Part shown: positions 27,747 through 36,206 of the stretch, piece by piece
Numbering within the stretch: the stretch's first letter is position 1
Layout: every line of letters starts with the position of its first letter
Assembly (NCBI RefSeq): GCF_003605405.2
Contig: NZ_QYTW02000008.1
Location: 94,016 to 158,015 of the forward strand
From: Siminovitchia terrae
GTDB taxonomy: Bacteria > Bacillota > Bacilli > Bacillales > Bacillaceae_C
Direction: 5' to 3'
DNA: 64,000 nt
The notes under the pieces: generated by a model
The model's database searches: none
Seen by the model: only the letters and a program-made list of their open reading frames with translations
What the model was told of the DNA's origin: nothing
Translations under genes and position numbers: made by a program

Positions 27747-28904
27747 TCATGGATTACGGTATAGTTTAGGCGGTAAGAAATCACGATGTCCAAGGACTTC
27801 CGACTTAGTTAATCGACCATTCACTGTCCGAATCAGTAGATCCATCAACATTTCTTTGCACTGTTCAAAGGTCTTCGTACGATAGAGTGTTTCCTTCACA
27901 TCTAAATCAATATGTTCAGACATAGTGGATACTGTCAGAGGATTAGCTGACATTTTGATTACAGGCGTTACCGGATTACCGACTATATTTCCCTGTCCAG
28001 TAGTGATGATTTGTAGTGTAGCTCCTGCCGCTGCAAATACGGTTGCCACTTCTACGGCAGAAGCAGATGTATTCATAAACCAGAGCCCTTTTCCTGGAGG
28101 AGAATCAGCAGTATGCAGAACCCCTTCGATCATTGCTTGACCAATTTTTTGTATATTACCCCAAGCCTTTTCTTCAATTGTGGTGAGTCCACCACGTATG
28201 TTTCCCTGAGTTGGCTGGGAACCTAACAGGTGGGCATGCTGGCTTTTGAGGAATCCTATATACTCATTATAGACTTGCCAGAACTTCTCTTGTTCGATTT
28301 GGTTCTTAAAACGTGATGCTATAGTATGCTCCGCTCCCGTTAATTCAGTAGTCTCTCCAAAAATAATTGTTGTTCCCATGTCCAGAAGCATTTCCACGGT
28401 TTTTCCTAGGGTAGGATTGCTGCCATGCCCGGAAGTGGGGTCAGACTCACTGCATTTTATGCTAATGACCAGCTCAGATATGGGAGTTTCTTCTCTTTGT
28501 AATTCACTGGAATATTGAATGAATTCGATTGCTTTTCTAGTCGCCTTTTCGATCGTTGCTAAGTCCCCATATCGCTCGATAGTAAAGTAAGCGACTGGTT
28601 TCCCCGTCTCAGCGATGCCTTGGGCAACAATTTTGGTCCATTCAGGCTCTTGGCCAATTACTACTGCAGCCGCTACGTTGGGATTACTTCCAATCCCAAT
28701 CACAGTTTTAAATGTCAACTCTAAATCCAAACCAAATTGCAACTCTCCGAAAGGATGAACAAATGCCTCGGAACCGTGGGCTATATGAGCCACATGTTTT
28801 GCCGCAAGATTTGCCAATCCGTCGACAGGGATGATAGCTACATGATTCCGTATTCCTACGGCTCCATTCGTACGGCGAAATCCATTAAAAGTAATTGGCC
28901 TCAT
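27747..28904 (-). CDS. UxaA-family lyase, large subunit (altronate/galactarate dehydratase or SuyB-like)
   Basis: 385 residues homologous to the C-terminal part of altronate/galactarate dehydratases and to the SuyB subunit of (2R)-sulfolactate sulfo-lyase. Features: NGFRRTNGAVGIRNHVAIIP at the start (typical GxxRxxGxxGxRN), SIKCSESDPTSGHGSNPTLG, and the C-terminal GQGNIVGNPVTPVIKMSANP. The ATG at 28904 overlaps the stop of the small-subunit gene (TAATG), so they are coupled. The separate small SAF subunit resembles SuyAB, but sugar-acid dehydratases can also be split. No pathway partners are adjacent. The pair sits alone between att-like repeats 1 and 2. Confidence 0.8.
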   Translation of the reverse strand: MRPITFNGFRRTNGAVGIRNHVAIIPVDGLANLAAKHVAHIAHGSEAFVHPFGELQFGLDLELTFKTVIGIGSNPNVAAAVVIGQEPEWTKIVAQGIAETGKPVAYFTIERYGDLATIEKATRKAIEFIQYSSELQREETPISELVISIKCSESDPTSGHGSNPTLGKTVEMLLDMGTTIIFGETTELTGAEHTIASRFKNQIEQEKFWQVYNEYIGFLKSQHAHLLGSQPTQGNIRGGLTTIEEKAWGNIQKIGQAMIEGVLHTADSPPGKGLWFMNTSASAVEVATVFAAAGATLQIITTGQGNIVGNPVTPVIKMSANPLTVSTMSEHIDLDVKETLYRTKTFEQCKEMLMDLLIRTVNGRLTKSEVLGHRDFLPPKLYRNP

Positions 28905-29188
28905 TACTTCCACCTCGCACTCACCATATTGTGAACATGAACATGCTCACCTTTGGAGATTGCATCCAGGGCTAATCCGCAATTCGACCCGTAAATAAGA
29001 ATAGGCTCTCCATCTGAAACTGATTTAAGAGCCACTTTATGCCCTAAAGGAATTTTATGGATGACTTTAACTTCATAGAGATCATTGTTTTCTGTTATAA
29101 GTCCAACTACTGTTTCTCCCGAATCAATATCTCTTATCGCGACACCGACATGATCTTCAGGTTTATGTATTAAAATGCTATGCTCCAA
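28904..29188 (-). CDS. UxaA-family lyase, small SAF-domain subunit (SuyA-like)
   Basis: 94 residues forming a SAF domain (VGVAIRDIDSGETVVG, IPLGHKVAL, with His in HKPEDHVG). This corresponds to the N-terminal domain of altronate dehydratase or to SuyA. It starts at TTG 29188 (GAGGTGG 6 bases upstream) and its TAA overlaps the ATG of the large subunit by one base. It is the obligate partner of the large subunit. Confidence 0.8.
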   Translation of the reverse strand: MEHSILIHKPEDHVGVAIRDIDSGETVVGLITENNDLYEVKVIHKIPLGHKVALKSVSDGEPILIYGSNCGLALDAISKGEHVHVHNMVSARWK

Positions 29189-29381
29189 TGTCTTCCACCT
29201 CGTTTTTCATATGCTCTTTACAAAGTTTACTTTTCCCTCTTTTCCTCGGTTTTATTAATTAATTTGCCATCATCCATCAGCAAAGCAATTCAACACAATA
29301 CATTCGTATACTGTTTCACACCGGTTACCATAGTTTTATGTATACAACGTTTAATCAAAAGGGAAGGGGCTGTCTAAAATA

Positions 29382-29422
29382 AAAATGAGTATTAAATTCA
29401 TAAACAACTTAATACTCATTTT
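29382..29422. terminator. Long AT-rich stem-loop
   Basis: A 14-bp perfect stem AAAATGAGTATTAA / TTAATACTCATTTT with a 13-base loop. It can act as a terminator on either strand. Just before it (29366-29379) GGGGCTGTCTAAAA resembles terminal repeats of some insertion sequences, so an IS remnant is possible. Confidence 0.5.
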
Positions 29423-29552
29423 AACTTTATATTTTTATTGTTTGGGGTAGTTAACCGAAGCTGTTAATCCTGTATGATCCTTTTTTAGCGGGGAGTTAAT
29501 GGTCTCATTTGGTAACTGACATCTCTGCTAGTCTTGTAAGATAAATGCCAAC

Positions 29553-29602
29553 ACCCTCACTCACTTATGATACGGTTTACCGTGATGTATCTAAATGAGG
29601 TT
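29553..29602 (-). repeat. rlmH-end att-like repeat 2
   Basis: On the minus strand this reads ACGGT-AA-ACCGT, then ATCATAAGTGAGTGAGG, corresponding to GKPYHK-stop. It contains TATCATAA, the core octamer of staphylococcal SCC attB. The inverted arms match at 14 of 22 positions. It is in direct orientation with the rlmH end and with repeats 1 and 3. Confidence 0.8.
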
Positions 29603-29859
29603 TCTCGATTAATTTTTCATACCCTTATTTAATTTTTTTAATATCAAATGCTCGACTTTTTCTAGTAACAGAATTGTGCTCTTGAAATAACAAACTTGGA
29701 TATTATCTTTCTTATATTTATTTTTTTAGCCGATACTTATATTCCAGACAGAATATTTTGCAGCCATATCAGAATAAAACATTTGCCAGCAAAATGCTCC
29801 GATAGAAAACACCAATAGGATAGATAAATAACCATTTTACATATTAATAAAGCTTATCT
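29603..29859. other. Intergenic, AT-rich
   Basis: No gene, terminator or promoter that I can support between att-like repeat 2 and the GNAT gene end. Confidence 0.3.
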
Positions 29860-30402
29860 TCAATGGATCATATTTTCTTCCGTTAAATAGCTCATCGCAA
29901 ATAAATCCTTTGGAATTTCATATAAATCATACTTATATCCCTCACGATTCACTTCTTGAAATATAGATGAACGTGATTCATTTGCTTTTACTGCGTAAGA
30001 AAGCTTTTCAGCAGCTTTCCTTGAACGTATATTCTCTCTGCAAATACGCATAAATACAGTGTTAATCTTCCGCTCACCAAATAGCTCCTGTAAAAAGGCA
30101 ATTTTCGCAAGGGTATTAAAACCTTTTCCATGGTAGTCCTTTCCGATCCAAGTACCTAAGAAACCGCACTGCTCTTGAATATCGAACAAATTAATGGTAC
30201 CGATTGGATTTTTCCACTCATCGACAATGATCCTGGAAATTATATCTCCGCGCTCTTCAGCCTCGATTGTCTGCTTATTTAATATCATAAACTCATCAAA
30301 TGTTGTTGCTTTTTGTCTAACAAATGGGAATACATCAGGATGTGTCATCAATTCAAATAAAACATGCTGTTCTTGCTCATTCATTTCGCGTCTTTTTAGC
30401 AT
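29860..30402 (-). CDS. GNAT-family N-acetyltransferase
   Basis: 180 residues of the RimJ/RimL-like GNAT fold. The acetyl-CoA binding region is LGTWIGKDYHGKGFNTLAK (V/I-x-x-x-x-H/R-G-K/x-G-F variant), followed by FMRICRENIRSRKAAEKL. The ATG at 30402 is chosen because TGGAGGTG lies 7 bases upstream; the longer frame to 30501 has no site. It lies directly downstream of an M-box riboswitch plus terminator, so its expression may rise at low magnesium. The substrate (protein N-terminus, antibiotic, amino acid) cannot be read. Confidence 0.8.
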   Translation of the reverse strand: MLKRREMNEQEQHVLFELMTHPDVFPFVRQKATTFDEFMILNKQTIEAEERGDIISRIIVDEWKNPIGTINLFDIQEQCGFLGTWIGKDYHGKGFNTLAKIAFLQELFGERKINTVFMRICRENIRSRKAAEKLSYAVKANESRSSIFQEVNREGYKYDLYEIPKDLFAMSYLTEENMIH

Positions 30403-30524
30403 ATTTTCCACCTCCAGGGATGAGATATGAATCAAATGTCTTATTAATGTAAAAATACAGTGACCCTTCTGGTCTTCTTCCGAATCGGATTTATTCTCCA
30501 TTTCTCATCCCCCCTTCCCAAATA

Positions 30525-30560
30525 GAAAAACACGCCTCCCACGAATGAAGGCGTGTTTTT
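30525..30560 (-). terminator. Riboswitch-associated terminator before the GNAT gene
   Basis: On the minus strand a stem AAAACACGCCT / AGGCGTGTTTT around a short loop, followed by T residues, lies just downstream of M-box 2. It is the expected expression platform. Confidence 0.75.
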
Positions 30561-30574
30561 TACATGACAAAAAT

Positions 30575-30740
30575 GACCCCACCATTCATTGAGCTTTAGC
30601 ACTGTATGGCATAGGATTAAATCCAGCTACATTAAAAACCACCTTATGTCGATGGTTCCTGTTGACCCATTGGTGTCTCTCGACATTTCTGGGCAGCAGC
30701 ATCTCTCCATACAGGAGCCTCACCTAACGAGGTAATATTA
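30575..30740 (-). ncRNA. M-box (ykoK) magnesium riboswitch 2
   Basis: On the minus strand: CGTTAGGTGAGGCTCCT, then GCTGCTGCCCAGAAATGTCG, ACACCAATGGGTCAACAGGA, ATAAGGTGGTTTTTAATGTA and CTATGCCATACAGTGCTAAA. These are the conserved M-box blocks in order, very close to the B. subtilis mgtE leader. Yet the downstream gene is a GNAT enzyme, not a magnesium transporter. Confidence 0.92.
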
Positions 30741-30781
30741 GATTAGTAGTTCCAGCGTTGAATATGTTCCATGCTTTTCTA

Positions 30782-31735
30782 TCAACGTGCAAAATATTGC
30801 TTTTTGTAAAAAACAAAGGCACATAAAGCAGTTAATACGAACGTGAAAGTCATTACACCCCAAAACGCATTTGGCAAATCTTGAAAAGGCAAAGGAACAT
30901 TCATTCCATAAATGCTGGCAATGAGCATTGGTACTGACAAAATGATTGTAAATGCTGCTAGTAACTTAAGGACACGGTTCACATTGTTTTGAACCACATT
31001 GGCGTATGCATCCATGACGTTATTTAAATTGTCTTGGTTAATTTCTGTTATTTCGTACGCTTGCGCCAATTCAATCAGAACATCGTCTAAAATATCTGCA
31101 TCGTCCTCATATAGTTTGATGTAGTCACCGTGTAATATTTTTTGCATTGTAAATTTCATCTGTTTTAAAGACGTCACCATATAAATGAGACTTTCATTCA
31201 GATAAAGAAGGGTGTACATCTCACGATTACGATACGACTTAGCAAGTTCTTTTTCTGCCAACGCGATTTCGTGCTCGATTGTGGCTAAAAAACGAATATA
31301 TGCTTGAGCTGTTACATTTAATATCTTTAATGTGTTACGTGTTTTCATATGTGTTGCAAAATCCTTCACCCTACTGTTAAAAATATCCTTCATGAAGGGT
31401 ATTTCTTCATTGCAAATGGTAATCATATGATCTTTCGTATGAATAATCCCCATGGGAATTGTCCGATACTTCACGTCATCATTTGAATTTTTGACATCTA
31501 ATTGGTCATATGGAACATGAATCACTATCAAGACCGCCCCATCCCGTTCCTCAATTCGCGGCCGTTCATCAATATCAAGTGAGTCAATTATAAAGTCTCT
31601 TGGAATAGCAAGTTCTTTAACCATATGGTCGATTTCTTTGGATGTTGGCTTTACAAGATGAAGCCAACTATTATTTGTGATGTTTGCTCTTTTTTCAAGC
31701 TTTCCTTCAGATGTACTCTTATATATTAAAAGCAT
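30782..31735 (-). CDS. CorA-family Mg2+ transporter, paralogue 3
   Basis: 317 residues: a cytoplasmic N-terminal domain, long coiled helix (~150-250), two C-terminal TM helices and the signature YGMN (IYGMNVPLPF) at the end of TM1. The ATG at 31735 is chosen because all three paralogues begin ML.I(Y/F)(K/Q)S and GGATG/GGAG lies upstream. It is the last of three tandem corA genes, separated from paralogue 2 by 24 bases, and under M-box 1 control at the operon head. It is probably part of a pentameric Mg2+ (or Co2+/Ni2+) channel. Confidence 0.9.
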   Translation of the reverse strand: MLLIYKSTSEGKLEKRANITNNSWLHLVKPTSKEIDHMVKELAIPRDFIIDSLDIDERPRIEERDGAVLIVIHVPYDQLDVKNSNDDVKYRTIPMGIIHTKDHMITICNEEIPFMKDIFNSRVKDFATHMKTRNTLKILNVTAQAYIRFLATIEHEIALAEKELAKSYRNREMYTLLYLNESLIYMVTSLKQMKFTMQKILHGDYIKLYEDDADILDDVLIELAQAYEITEINQDNLNNVMDAYANVVQNNVNRVLKLLAAFTIILSVPMLIASIYGMNVPLPFQDLPNAFWGVMTFTFVLTALCAFVFYKKQYFAR

Positions 31736-31759
31736 TTTCTCCACATCCTTCCTTGCGTA

Positions 31760-32710
31760 TTAGAACCGTAAAAATTTTGTTTTGTAAAATACGTAGACAA
31801 GCCCCCCGCTGAGTGCTGCCATAAGTGCCATAACTACGGTAAACATGAATGGTTCATGTTCATAAGGCAATGCAACGTTCATCGAGAAGATACTTGCCAT
31901 CATCGTCGGAATCACAAGCACAATTGTAAGTGTCGTAAGGATTTTCAATACACTATTCAAGTTATTATGAATAATACAAGCATAAGCGTCCATTAGACCA
32001 GCCAAACTGAGACTCCGCATTTCAGTCACTTCTGCTGCTTGTTCGATATCCACTAGGGCATTATGAAGCATCCGTTCATCTTCTTTATACAATTTAATAT
32101 CTTGCCCCTTGGATAGGTGCTGAAAAACATTGCGCATCGCACGCAAAGACGTTGAAAAGTAAACAAGGCTTTTATTAATATGAATTAAGCCGAATAGCTC
32201 TCGATTGTTATGAGATTTTTTTAATTCTTGCTGTAACCGACCAACTTGCACCTTAATCCGTTTCAGAAAATCGAGATATGATTGTGCAATCGCCTCAAAA
32301 ATTAGCAATGTCACGCGTGTCTTCATATGTGTTTGAAATGGCCCATATTTCCCCGAAAACACATCATTTAATAATGGAATCTCTTCCTTTGTGACAATCA
32401 CCAGATGATCCTTTACATGTATTATCCCTATTGGTGTCGTCCGATAAGGGATCTCATCATATAACTTTTCCTCATTTATCGCGATCGGGGCATTAAGGAT
32501 GATAAGCAAGGACGAATCGTCCCTTTCAATCCGTGGTCGTTCATTGTTATCCAACGAATCACGGAAGAAGCTCTCAGGAATACCAAGTTTAGTTGAAACT
32601 TGTGAAATCTGAGCGTCTGTTGGCGCTGCAAGATAAAGCAGCGTGTTGTGTGCAATATCGGATTCTTTTTGTAATCGACTTGTTGAATTGCTTTGAAAAA
32701 TGGTAAGCAT
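31760..32710 (-). CDS. CorA-family protein, paralogue 2, with SMN in place of GMN
   Basis: 316 residues with the full CorA layout, but the selectivity motif reads FSMN (ASIFSMNVALPYEHE) instead of YGMN, which both neighbours keep. GMN is near-invariant and needed for Mg2+ transport in characterised CorA. The ATG at 32710 follows GAGGAG; the longer frame to 32785 overlaps paralogue 1 and is rejected. It may form mixed pentamers as a regulatory subunit or carry another ion (inference). Confidence 0.88.
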   Translation of the reverse strand: MLTIFQSNSTSRLQKESDIAHNTLLYLAAPTDAQISQVSTKLGIPESFFRDSLDNNERPRIERDDSSLLIILNAPIAINEEKLYDEIPYRTTPIGIIHVKDHLVIVTKEEIPLLNDVFSGKYGPFQTHMKTRVTLLIFEAIAQSYLDFLKRIKVQVGRLQQELKKSHNNRELFGLIHINKSLVYFSTSLRAMRNVFQHLSKGQDIKLYKEDERMLHNALVDIEQAAEVTEMRSLSLAGLMDAYACIIHNNLNSVLKILTTLTIVLVIPTMMASIFSMNVALPYEHEPFMFTVVMALMAALSGGLVYVFYKTKFLRF

Positions 32711-32732
32711 CTTGTTCTCCTCGCTTTCTTTT

Positions 32733-33668
32733 CTAAAATAGACGTTTTTTGTAAAATATCCAGCCAGTTCCCAAGCTGATGACACCGCCGATTAACATCA
32801 GAACTGCGAGAGTGTACACACCATCTTGCACAGGTAACGGAAAGTTCATCCCGTATATACTCGCGACCACTAATGGAAACGTGAAGATGACCGTAAAGGC
32901 TGTTAATACTTTCACTACAGCGCTAAGGTTATTTTCAATCGCTGCAGAATAGGCGTCCATCATATTCCCTAAATTCTCGTTGTAAATTTCAGACGTATCA
33001 AGTGCTTGCTGCATTTCAATAAAGGCAGCCTGCATCAGTTTTTCATTTTCTTCTTTTATCTCAAAGCGCTGTATTCTTGACAATTTCTGCATCATGATAC
33101 GATTAACTTTAAGCGAATTTGAGAAAAAAACGAGACTCTTGTTTATATTGAGTAAAGTATACAAATCACTATTTCTGATCGATTTTTGCAGCTTCTTTTC
33201 CGCATCGATTATTTTTTGATTAATATCATCAAGTAAATGTAAATAATAACGCGAAGATAAGAGCAATAACTGAAAAAGAAAATGTGTATTCACCTTAGTA
33301 AGAAATGGCTTTACTGTTTTCTTGCTCAATTCTTGTAAAATTGGATGATTGACACGACAAATTGAAATCATTACATCACGCGTTTGAATGATTCCGATAG
33401 GAATCGTACGGTATGGTACGGATTCACCATCCGCCATTTTTAAAGGCACATTGATGATGAATAACAAATTGTCTTCATTTTTTTCAATGCGGGAACGTTC
33501 ATCGGCATCGAGGGGATCGCGGATAAAGTCAGCAGGCACCCCAAAACGACTTGCTGCGTTCTGTATCTCCTCTTCCGACGGGTTAGTGAGCTGTACCCAG
33601 TTGTAATGAACGCTCTCCGACTGTTCTTGAAACAGCGCTTCTTCGTTGCTTTTATAGATTTTAAGCAT
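32733..33668 (-). CDS. CorA-family Mg2+ transporter, paralogue 1
   Basis: 311 residues; the C-terminal pair of TM helices and YGMNFPLPVQDG are intact. It is the first of the three corA genes after M-box 1 (33.9-34.06 kb) and its terminator (33.82-33.84 kb). The ATG follows GAGGAGGACG. Pairwise likeness between the three genes indicates tandem duplication followed by divergence. Confidence 0.9.
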   Translation of the reverse strand: MLKIYKSNEEALFQEQSESVHYNWVQLTNPSEEEIQNAASRFGVPADFIRDPLDADERSRIEKNEDNLLFIINVPLKMADGESVPYRTIPIGIIQTRDVMISICRVNHPILQELSKKTVKPFLTKVNTHFLFQLLLLSSRYYLHLLDDINQKIIDAEKKLQKSIRNSDLYTLLNINKSLVFFSNSLKVNRIMMQKLSRIQRFEIKEENEKLMQAAFIEMQQALDTSEIYNENLGNMMDAYSAAIENNLSAVVKVLTAFTVIFTFPLVVASIYGMNFPLPVQDGVYTLAVLMLIGGVISLGTGWIFYKKRLF

Positions 33669-33814
33669 CGAAACGTCCTCCTCATCTGTTGGACTTTAAC
33701 AGCCCTAAATTCTTCACTCGTGCAACTATCGCCTTCGGCCATACTTGGACTTTCTATACGGACCCCCTCCTTTCGTAGAATGAATTTCCTGGAACTGCCG
33801 TTTTTTGGAAAGTA

Positions 33815-33843
33815 AAAAACCCTCCAGGAGACCTAGAGGGTTA
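33815..33843 (-). terminator. M-box 1 expression-platform terminator
   Basis: On the minus strand AACCCTCTAGG / CCTGGAGGGTT followed by TTTTT, between the riboswitch and the first corA gene. Confidence 0.8.
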
Positions 33844-33904
33844 AAAATGAACGCACCAAAAAAAGCATTCACAAGAAAAAAGCATTCTATCTCCCCCTAG
33901 TCGA

Positions 33905-34065
33905 GTTTTGGCACTATATAACGTAAAGAGATTGAGATTGCTCAATCTCTTAGCCACCTTAAGAAAAGCCTTAATCCGGCAGTTCCTGTTCTACCCATGG
34001 GCATCTTTCGATATTTCTGGGCAGTGGCCTATGTTTGTATAGGAGCCTCACCTAACGAGGATGTT
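33905..34065 (-). ncRNA. M-box (ykoK) magnesium riboswitch 1
   Basis: On the minus strand: CGTTAGGTGAGGCTCCTATA, CACTGCCCAGAAATATCGA, GATGCCCATGGGTAGAACAG, TTAAGGTGGCTAAGAGA and ATAGTGCCAAAACTC. These are the M-box conserved blocks. It precedes three corA genes, the classical arrangement: high Mg2+ should favour the terminator at 33815-33843. Confidence 0.93.
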
Positions 34066-34092
34066 CAATTGTTGTTTTTTAACGCAAATCCA

Positions 34093-34120
34093 ATACTAGC
34101 ATAGAAAAAAGTATTGTCAA
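34093..34120 (-). promoter_or_regulatory. Sigma-A promoter of the M-box 1 / corA operon
   Basis: On the minus strand a perfect -35 TTGACA (34115-34120), 16-base spacer and -10 TAGTAT (34093-34098), ~30 bases before the riboswitch. Confidence 0.65.
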
Positions 34121-34166
34121 CACTTTTTTTGTTTTACTGAGGAAATTCACACCCTAGAACTACTAG

Positions 34167-35723
34167 CTATTTCTTCTCAACATTCCATAAAATGACACCT
34201 TGTAAAAAGCCCATTCCCTCAATATTAGAGCGAGTTGTTGTAATGGTAGTTTTATTTCCAAATTTAATTATTGGTAGATAGCTATAGAATTCCTCTTGAA
34301 GTTTATCAAAGTATTTCTTAGCTTCTTCTTGGGAAGCAGCACTATTAATTTGGTTCAATAATTCATCCATTTCTGGGCTATTGCTCCATCCTGGCCATTC
34401 ATTTGCAGAATCTAAAAATACATATTTAGCAGGGATAGGCTCTGTTGGGAACCCGGTTATAAACATATCATAAGCGGTTGGATCCTCACGCTTTTGAAGT
34501 ACGGTTGGCCAATCATAAACATCGAGCTTAACCTTCATTCCAATTTTCTCAAGCTCCTGTTGCACAACCACGGCGGCGTTAAAATGATCTTCATAATCTC
34601 TGCTGGCTAAAATAACAATTTCTTCACCGTTATATCCGGCCTCTTTTAATAACTTTTTGGCCTTTTCCTTATCGTTCTGGTTATATTGATCTTTACCTGC
34701 TTCACTATACCAGTCCAATTGATCCTTGATCATCAAACTATGTTCTAATTCATAGAAATTTTCATTCGTAAATGAAGACATTAAAATAGCTTCCTGATCT
34801 AAAGCTGCATTAATAGCCTGACGAGCGGTAACATCTTTAAAAATTCCTTCTTTCTTATTAAAGACGATGCCATTAAAACCATTGTGATCAACATGATTAG
34901 TAATATCTTTATTTGTTTCTAATTGTTCTGCATTATCAAATGGAATCGCATTGGCTATATCGTATTCACCTGTTTGGATACCAGATAATCTCGTGGAAGC
35001 ATCCGTTACAAACTGAAAATAGATATTATCCAAGAAAGCTTCTTTTTTACCAGCTAGACCACTACTTTCTGTATCTAAGGATTGGTAATCTTTAAATTTC
35101 TCTAATTGCACATACTGGTCAGCTTTCCATTCTACAAACTTATAAGGACCTGTTCCAATAAATTCAGTTAACCCTTTCTCTGTTACCCCTTCATTAACTT
35201 CCTTAGGTGTAATAATTGCAGCTTGTCCCGGATCAGCCAACATCGCTAAGGCTGTTGACAAGCGTTCAGGCATTTCTAACACAACAGCATTGTCACCGTC
35301 TGCTTTAAAGGTTGCCTTTGGAAAATAGGACTTTCCTAACGGAGTAGTGTCTTTCCAGCGATTCATGGAAGCCACTACATCTTCAACTGTCATTTCTTCA
35401 CCATTATGAAATGTAATATCTTTTCTCAAGTTAAACGTAATCTTTTTTCCATCCTCGCTTACTTCAAAAGATTCAGCAAGCATTGGCTTTACTTCAAAGT
35501 TTTGATTAAAAGTTACTAATGTTTCAAAAATATGTCTAGAAATATCGCGTGTTACAACAGCAGTTGTTAGTAATGGATCTAGGGTCGGTGGTTGAGCATT
35601 ATAAGCTACCTTGATTTCCCCTCCACTTTTAGACTCTTTTGAAGATGTCTTTTTCCCCGATGAGCACCCAACCAACGAAAAAACCAGAACTAATATTAAT
35701 AAAAAAAAGCTGATTTTTTTCAT
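34167..35723 (-). CDS. Oligopeptide-type ABC transporter substrate-binding lipoprotein
   Basis: 518 residues of the SBP family 5 (OppA/DppA). Signal peptide MKKISFFLLILVLVFSLVG with the lipobox Cys at residue 20. Family features: YNAQPPTLDPLLTT, AESFEVSEDGKKITFNLRKD, FHNGEEMTVEDVV and GTGPYKFVEW. The ATG at 35723 is chosen because GAGGGGG lies ~10 bases upstream; the 35741 frame would start inside that site. No permease or ATPase genes are near, so it must borrow a transporter. It is divergent from an RpiR regulator, which may control it. Confidence 0.88.
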   Translation of the reverse strand: MKKISFFLLILVLVFSLVGCSSGKKTSSKESKSGGEIKVAYNAQPPTLDPLLTTAVVTRDISRHIFETLVTFNQNFEVKPMLAESFEVSEDGKKITFNLRKDITFHNGEEMTVEDVVASMNRWKDTTPLGKSYFPKATFKADGDNAVVLEMPERLSTALAMLADPGQAAIITPKEVNEGVTEKGLTEFIGTGPYKFVEWKADQYVQLEKFKDYQSLDTESSGLAGKKEAFLDNIYFQFVTDASTRLSGIQTGEYDIANAIPFDNAEQLETNKDITNHVDHNGFNGIVFNKKEGIFKDVTARQAINAALDQEAILMSSFTNENFYELEHSLMIKDQLDWYSEAGKDQYNQNDKEKAKKLLKEAGYNGEEIVILASRDYEDHFNAAVVVQQELEKIGMKVKLDVYDWPTVLQKREDPTAYDMFITGFPTEPIPAKYVFLDSANEWPGWSNSPEMDELLNQINSAASQEEAKKYFDKLQEEFYSYLPIIKFGNKTTITTTRSNIEGMGFLQGVILWNVEKK

Positions 35724-35963
35724 TAATACTTTCCCCCTCATTATCTTTAGATTTTTAAAGTATATAATCCCACATTTTATAAAATTAAGCCTAAGCTTCC
35801 TATTTCAAAATATGAAGTTAATACTTTTTATCGAATTTAACATATGTTCTGTTTCTTATCAATAATAATTTTCTCTATATTACAATACTTCAAATCATAC
35901 AAAAAATATTGTCAGTAAACTATTGGTCTGATACTGTAAAAGTAGACAAAGGGAAAAAGAAGT

Positions 35964-36157
35964 ATCAAATGCGCCTTGGCGTATTTGCGCCCAGATTTTA
36001 TCGAGCTCCGCTCGATAAATTTCCTCTGAAAATCTGTGGCATCCGCCAGAGGCTTTGACTTTATTCAGCTGGGGTTTGAACCCCACTGAATGAAATACCA
36101 ATATGCATTCATCTCACCACTTACAGAAGTGGGAGACTTCTGCTGAATGAAGTTAAA
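35964..36157 (+). repeat. PATE-like structured repeat, copy 7
   Basis: Same element and orientation, 194 bp, the rightmost copy. It lies in the divergent promoter region between the SBP gene and the RpiR gene, ending 49 bases before the RpiR start. It may have altered regulation of either gene. Confidence 0.8.
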
Positions 36158-36206
36158 TCTCTTTTTTTTAAATAATAAAGTAATTTCGCGACGGAGTTGA
36201 GCATAA

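Noticed and set aside
29366-29422. Insertion sequence
   Set aside because: Only one IS-like end motif (GGGGCTGTCTAAAA) beside a stem-loop; no second end, no transposase.
32711-32785. Longer N-terminus of CorA paralogue 2
   Set aside because: It would overlap the end of paralogue 1; both paralogues and a GAGGAG site point to ATG 32710.
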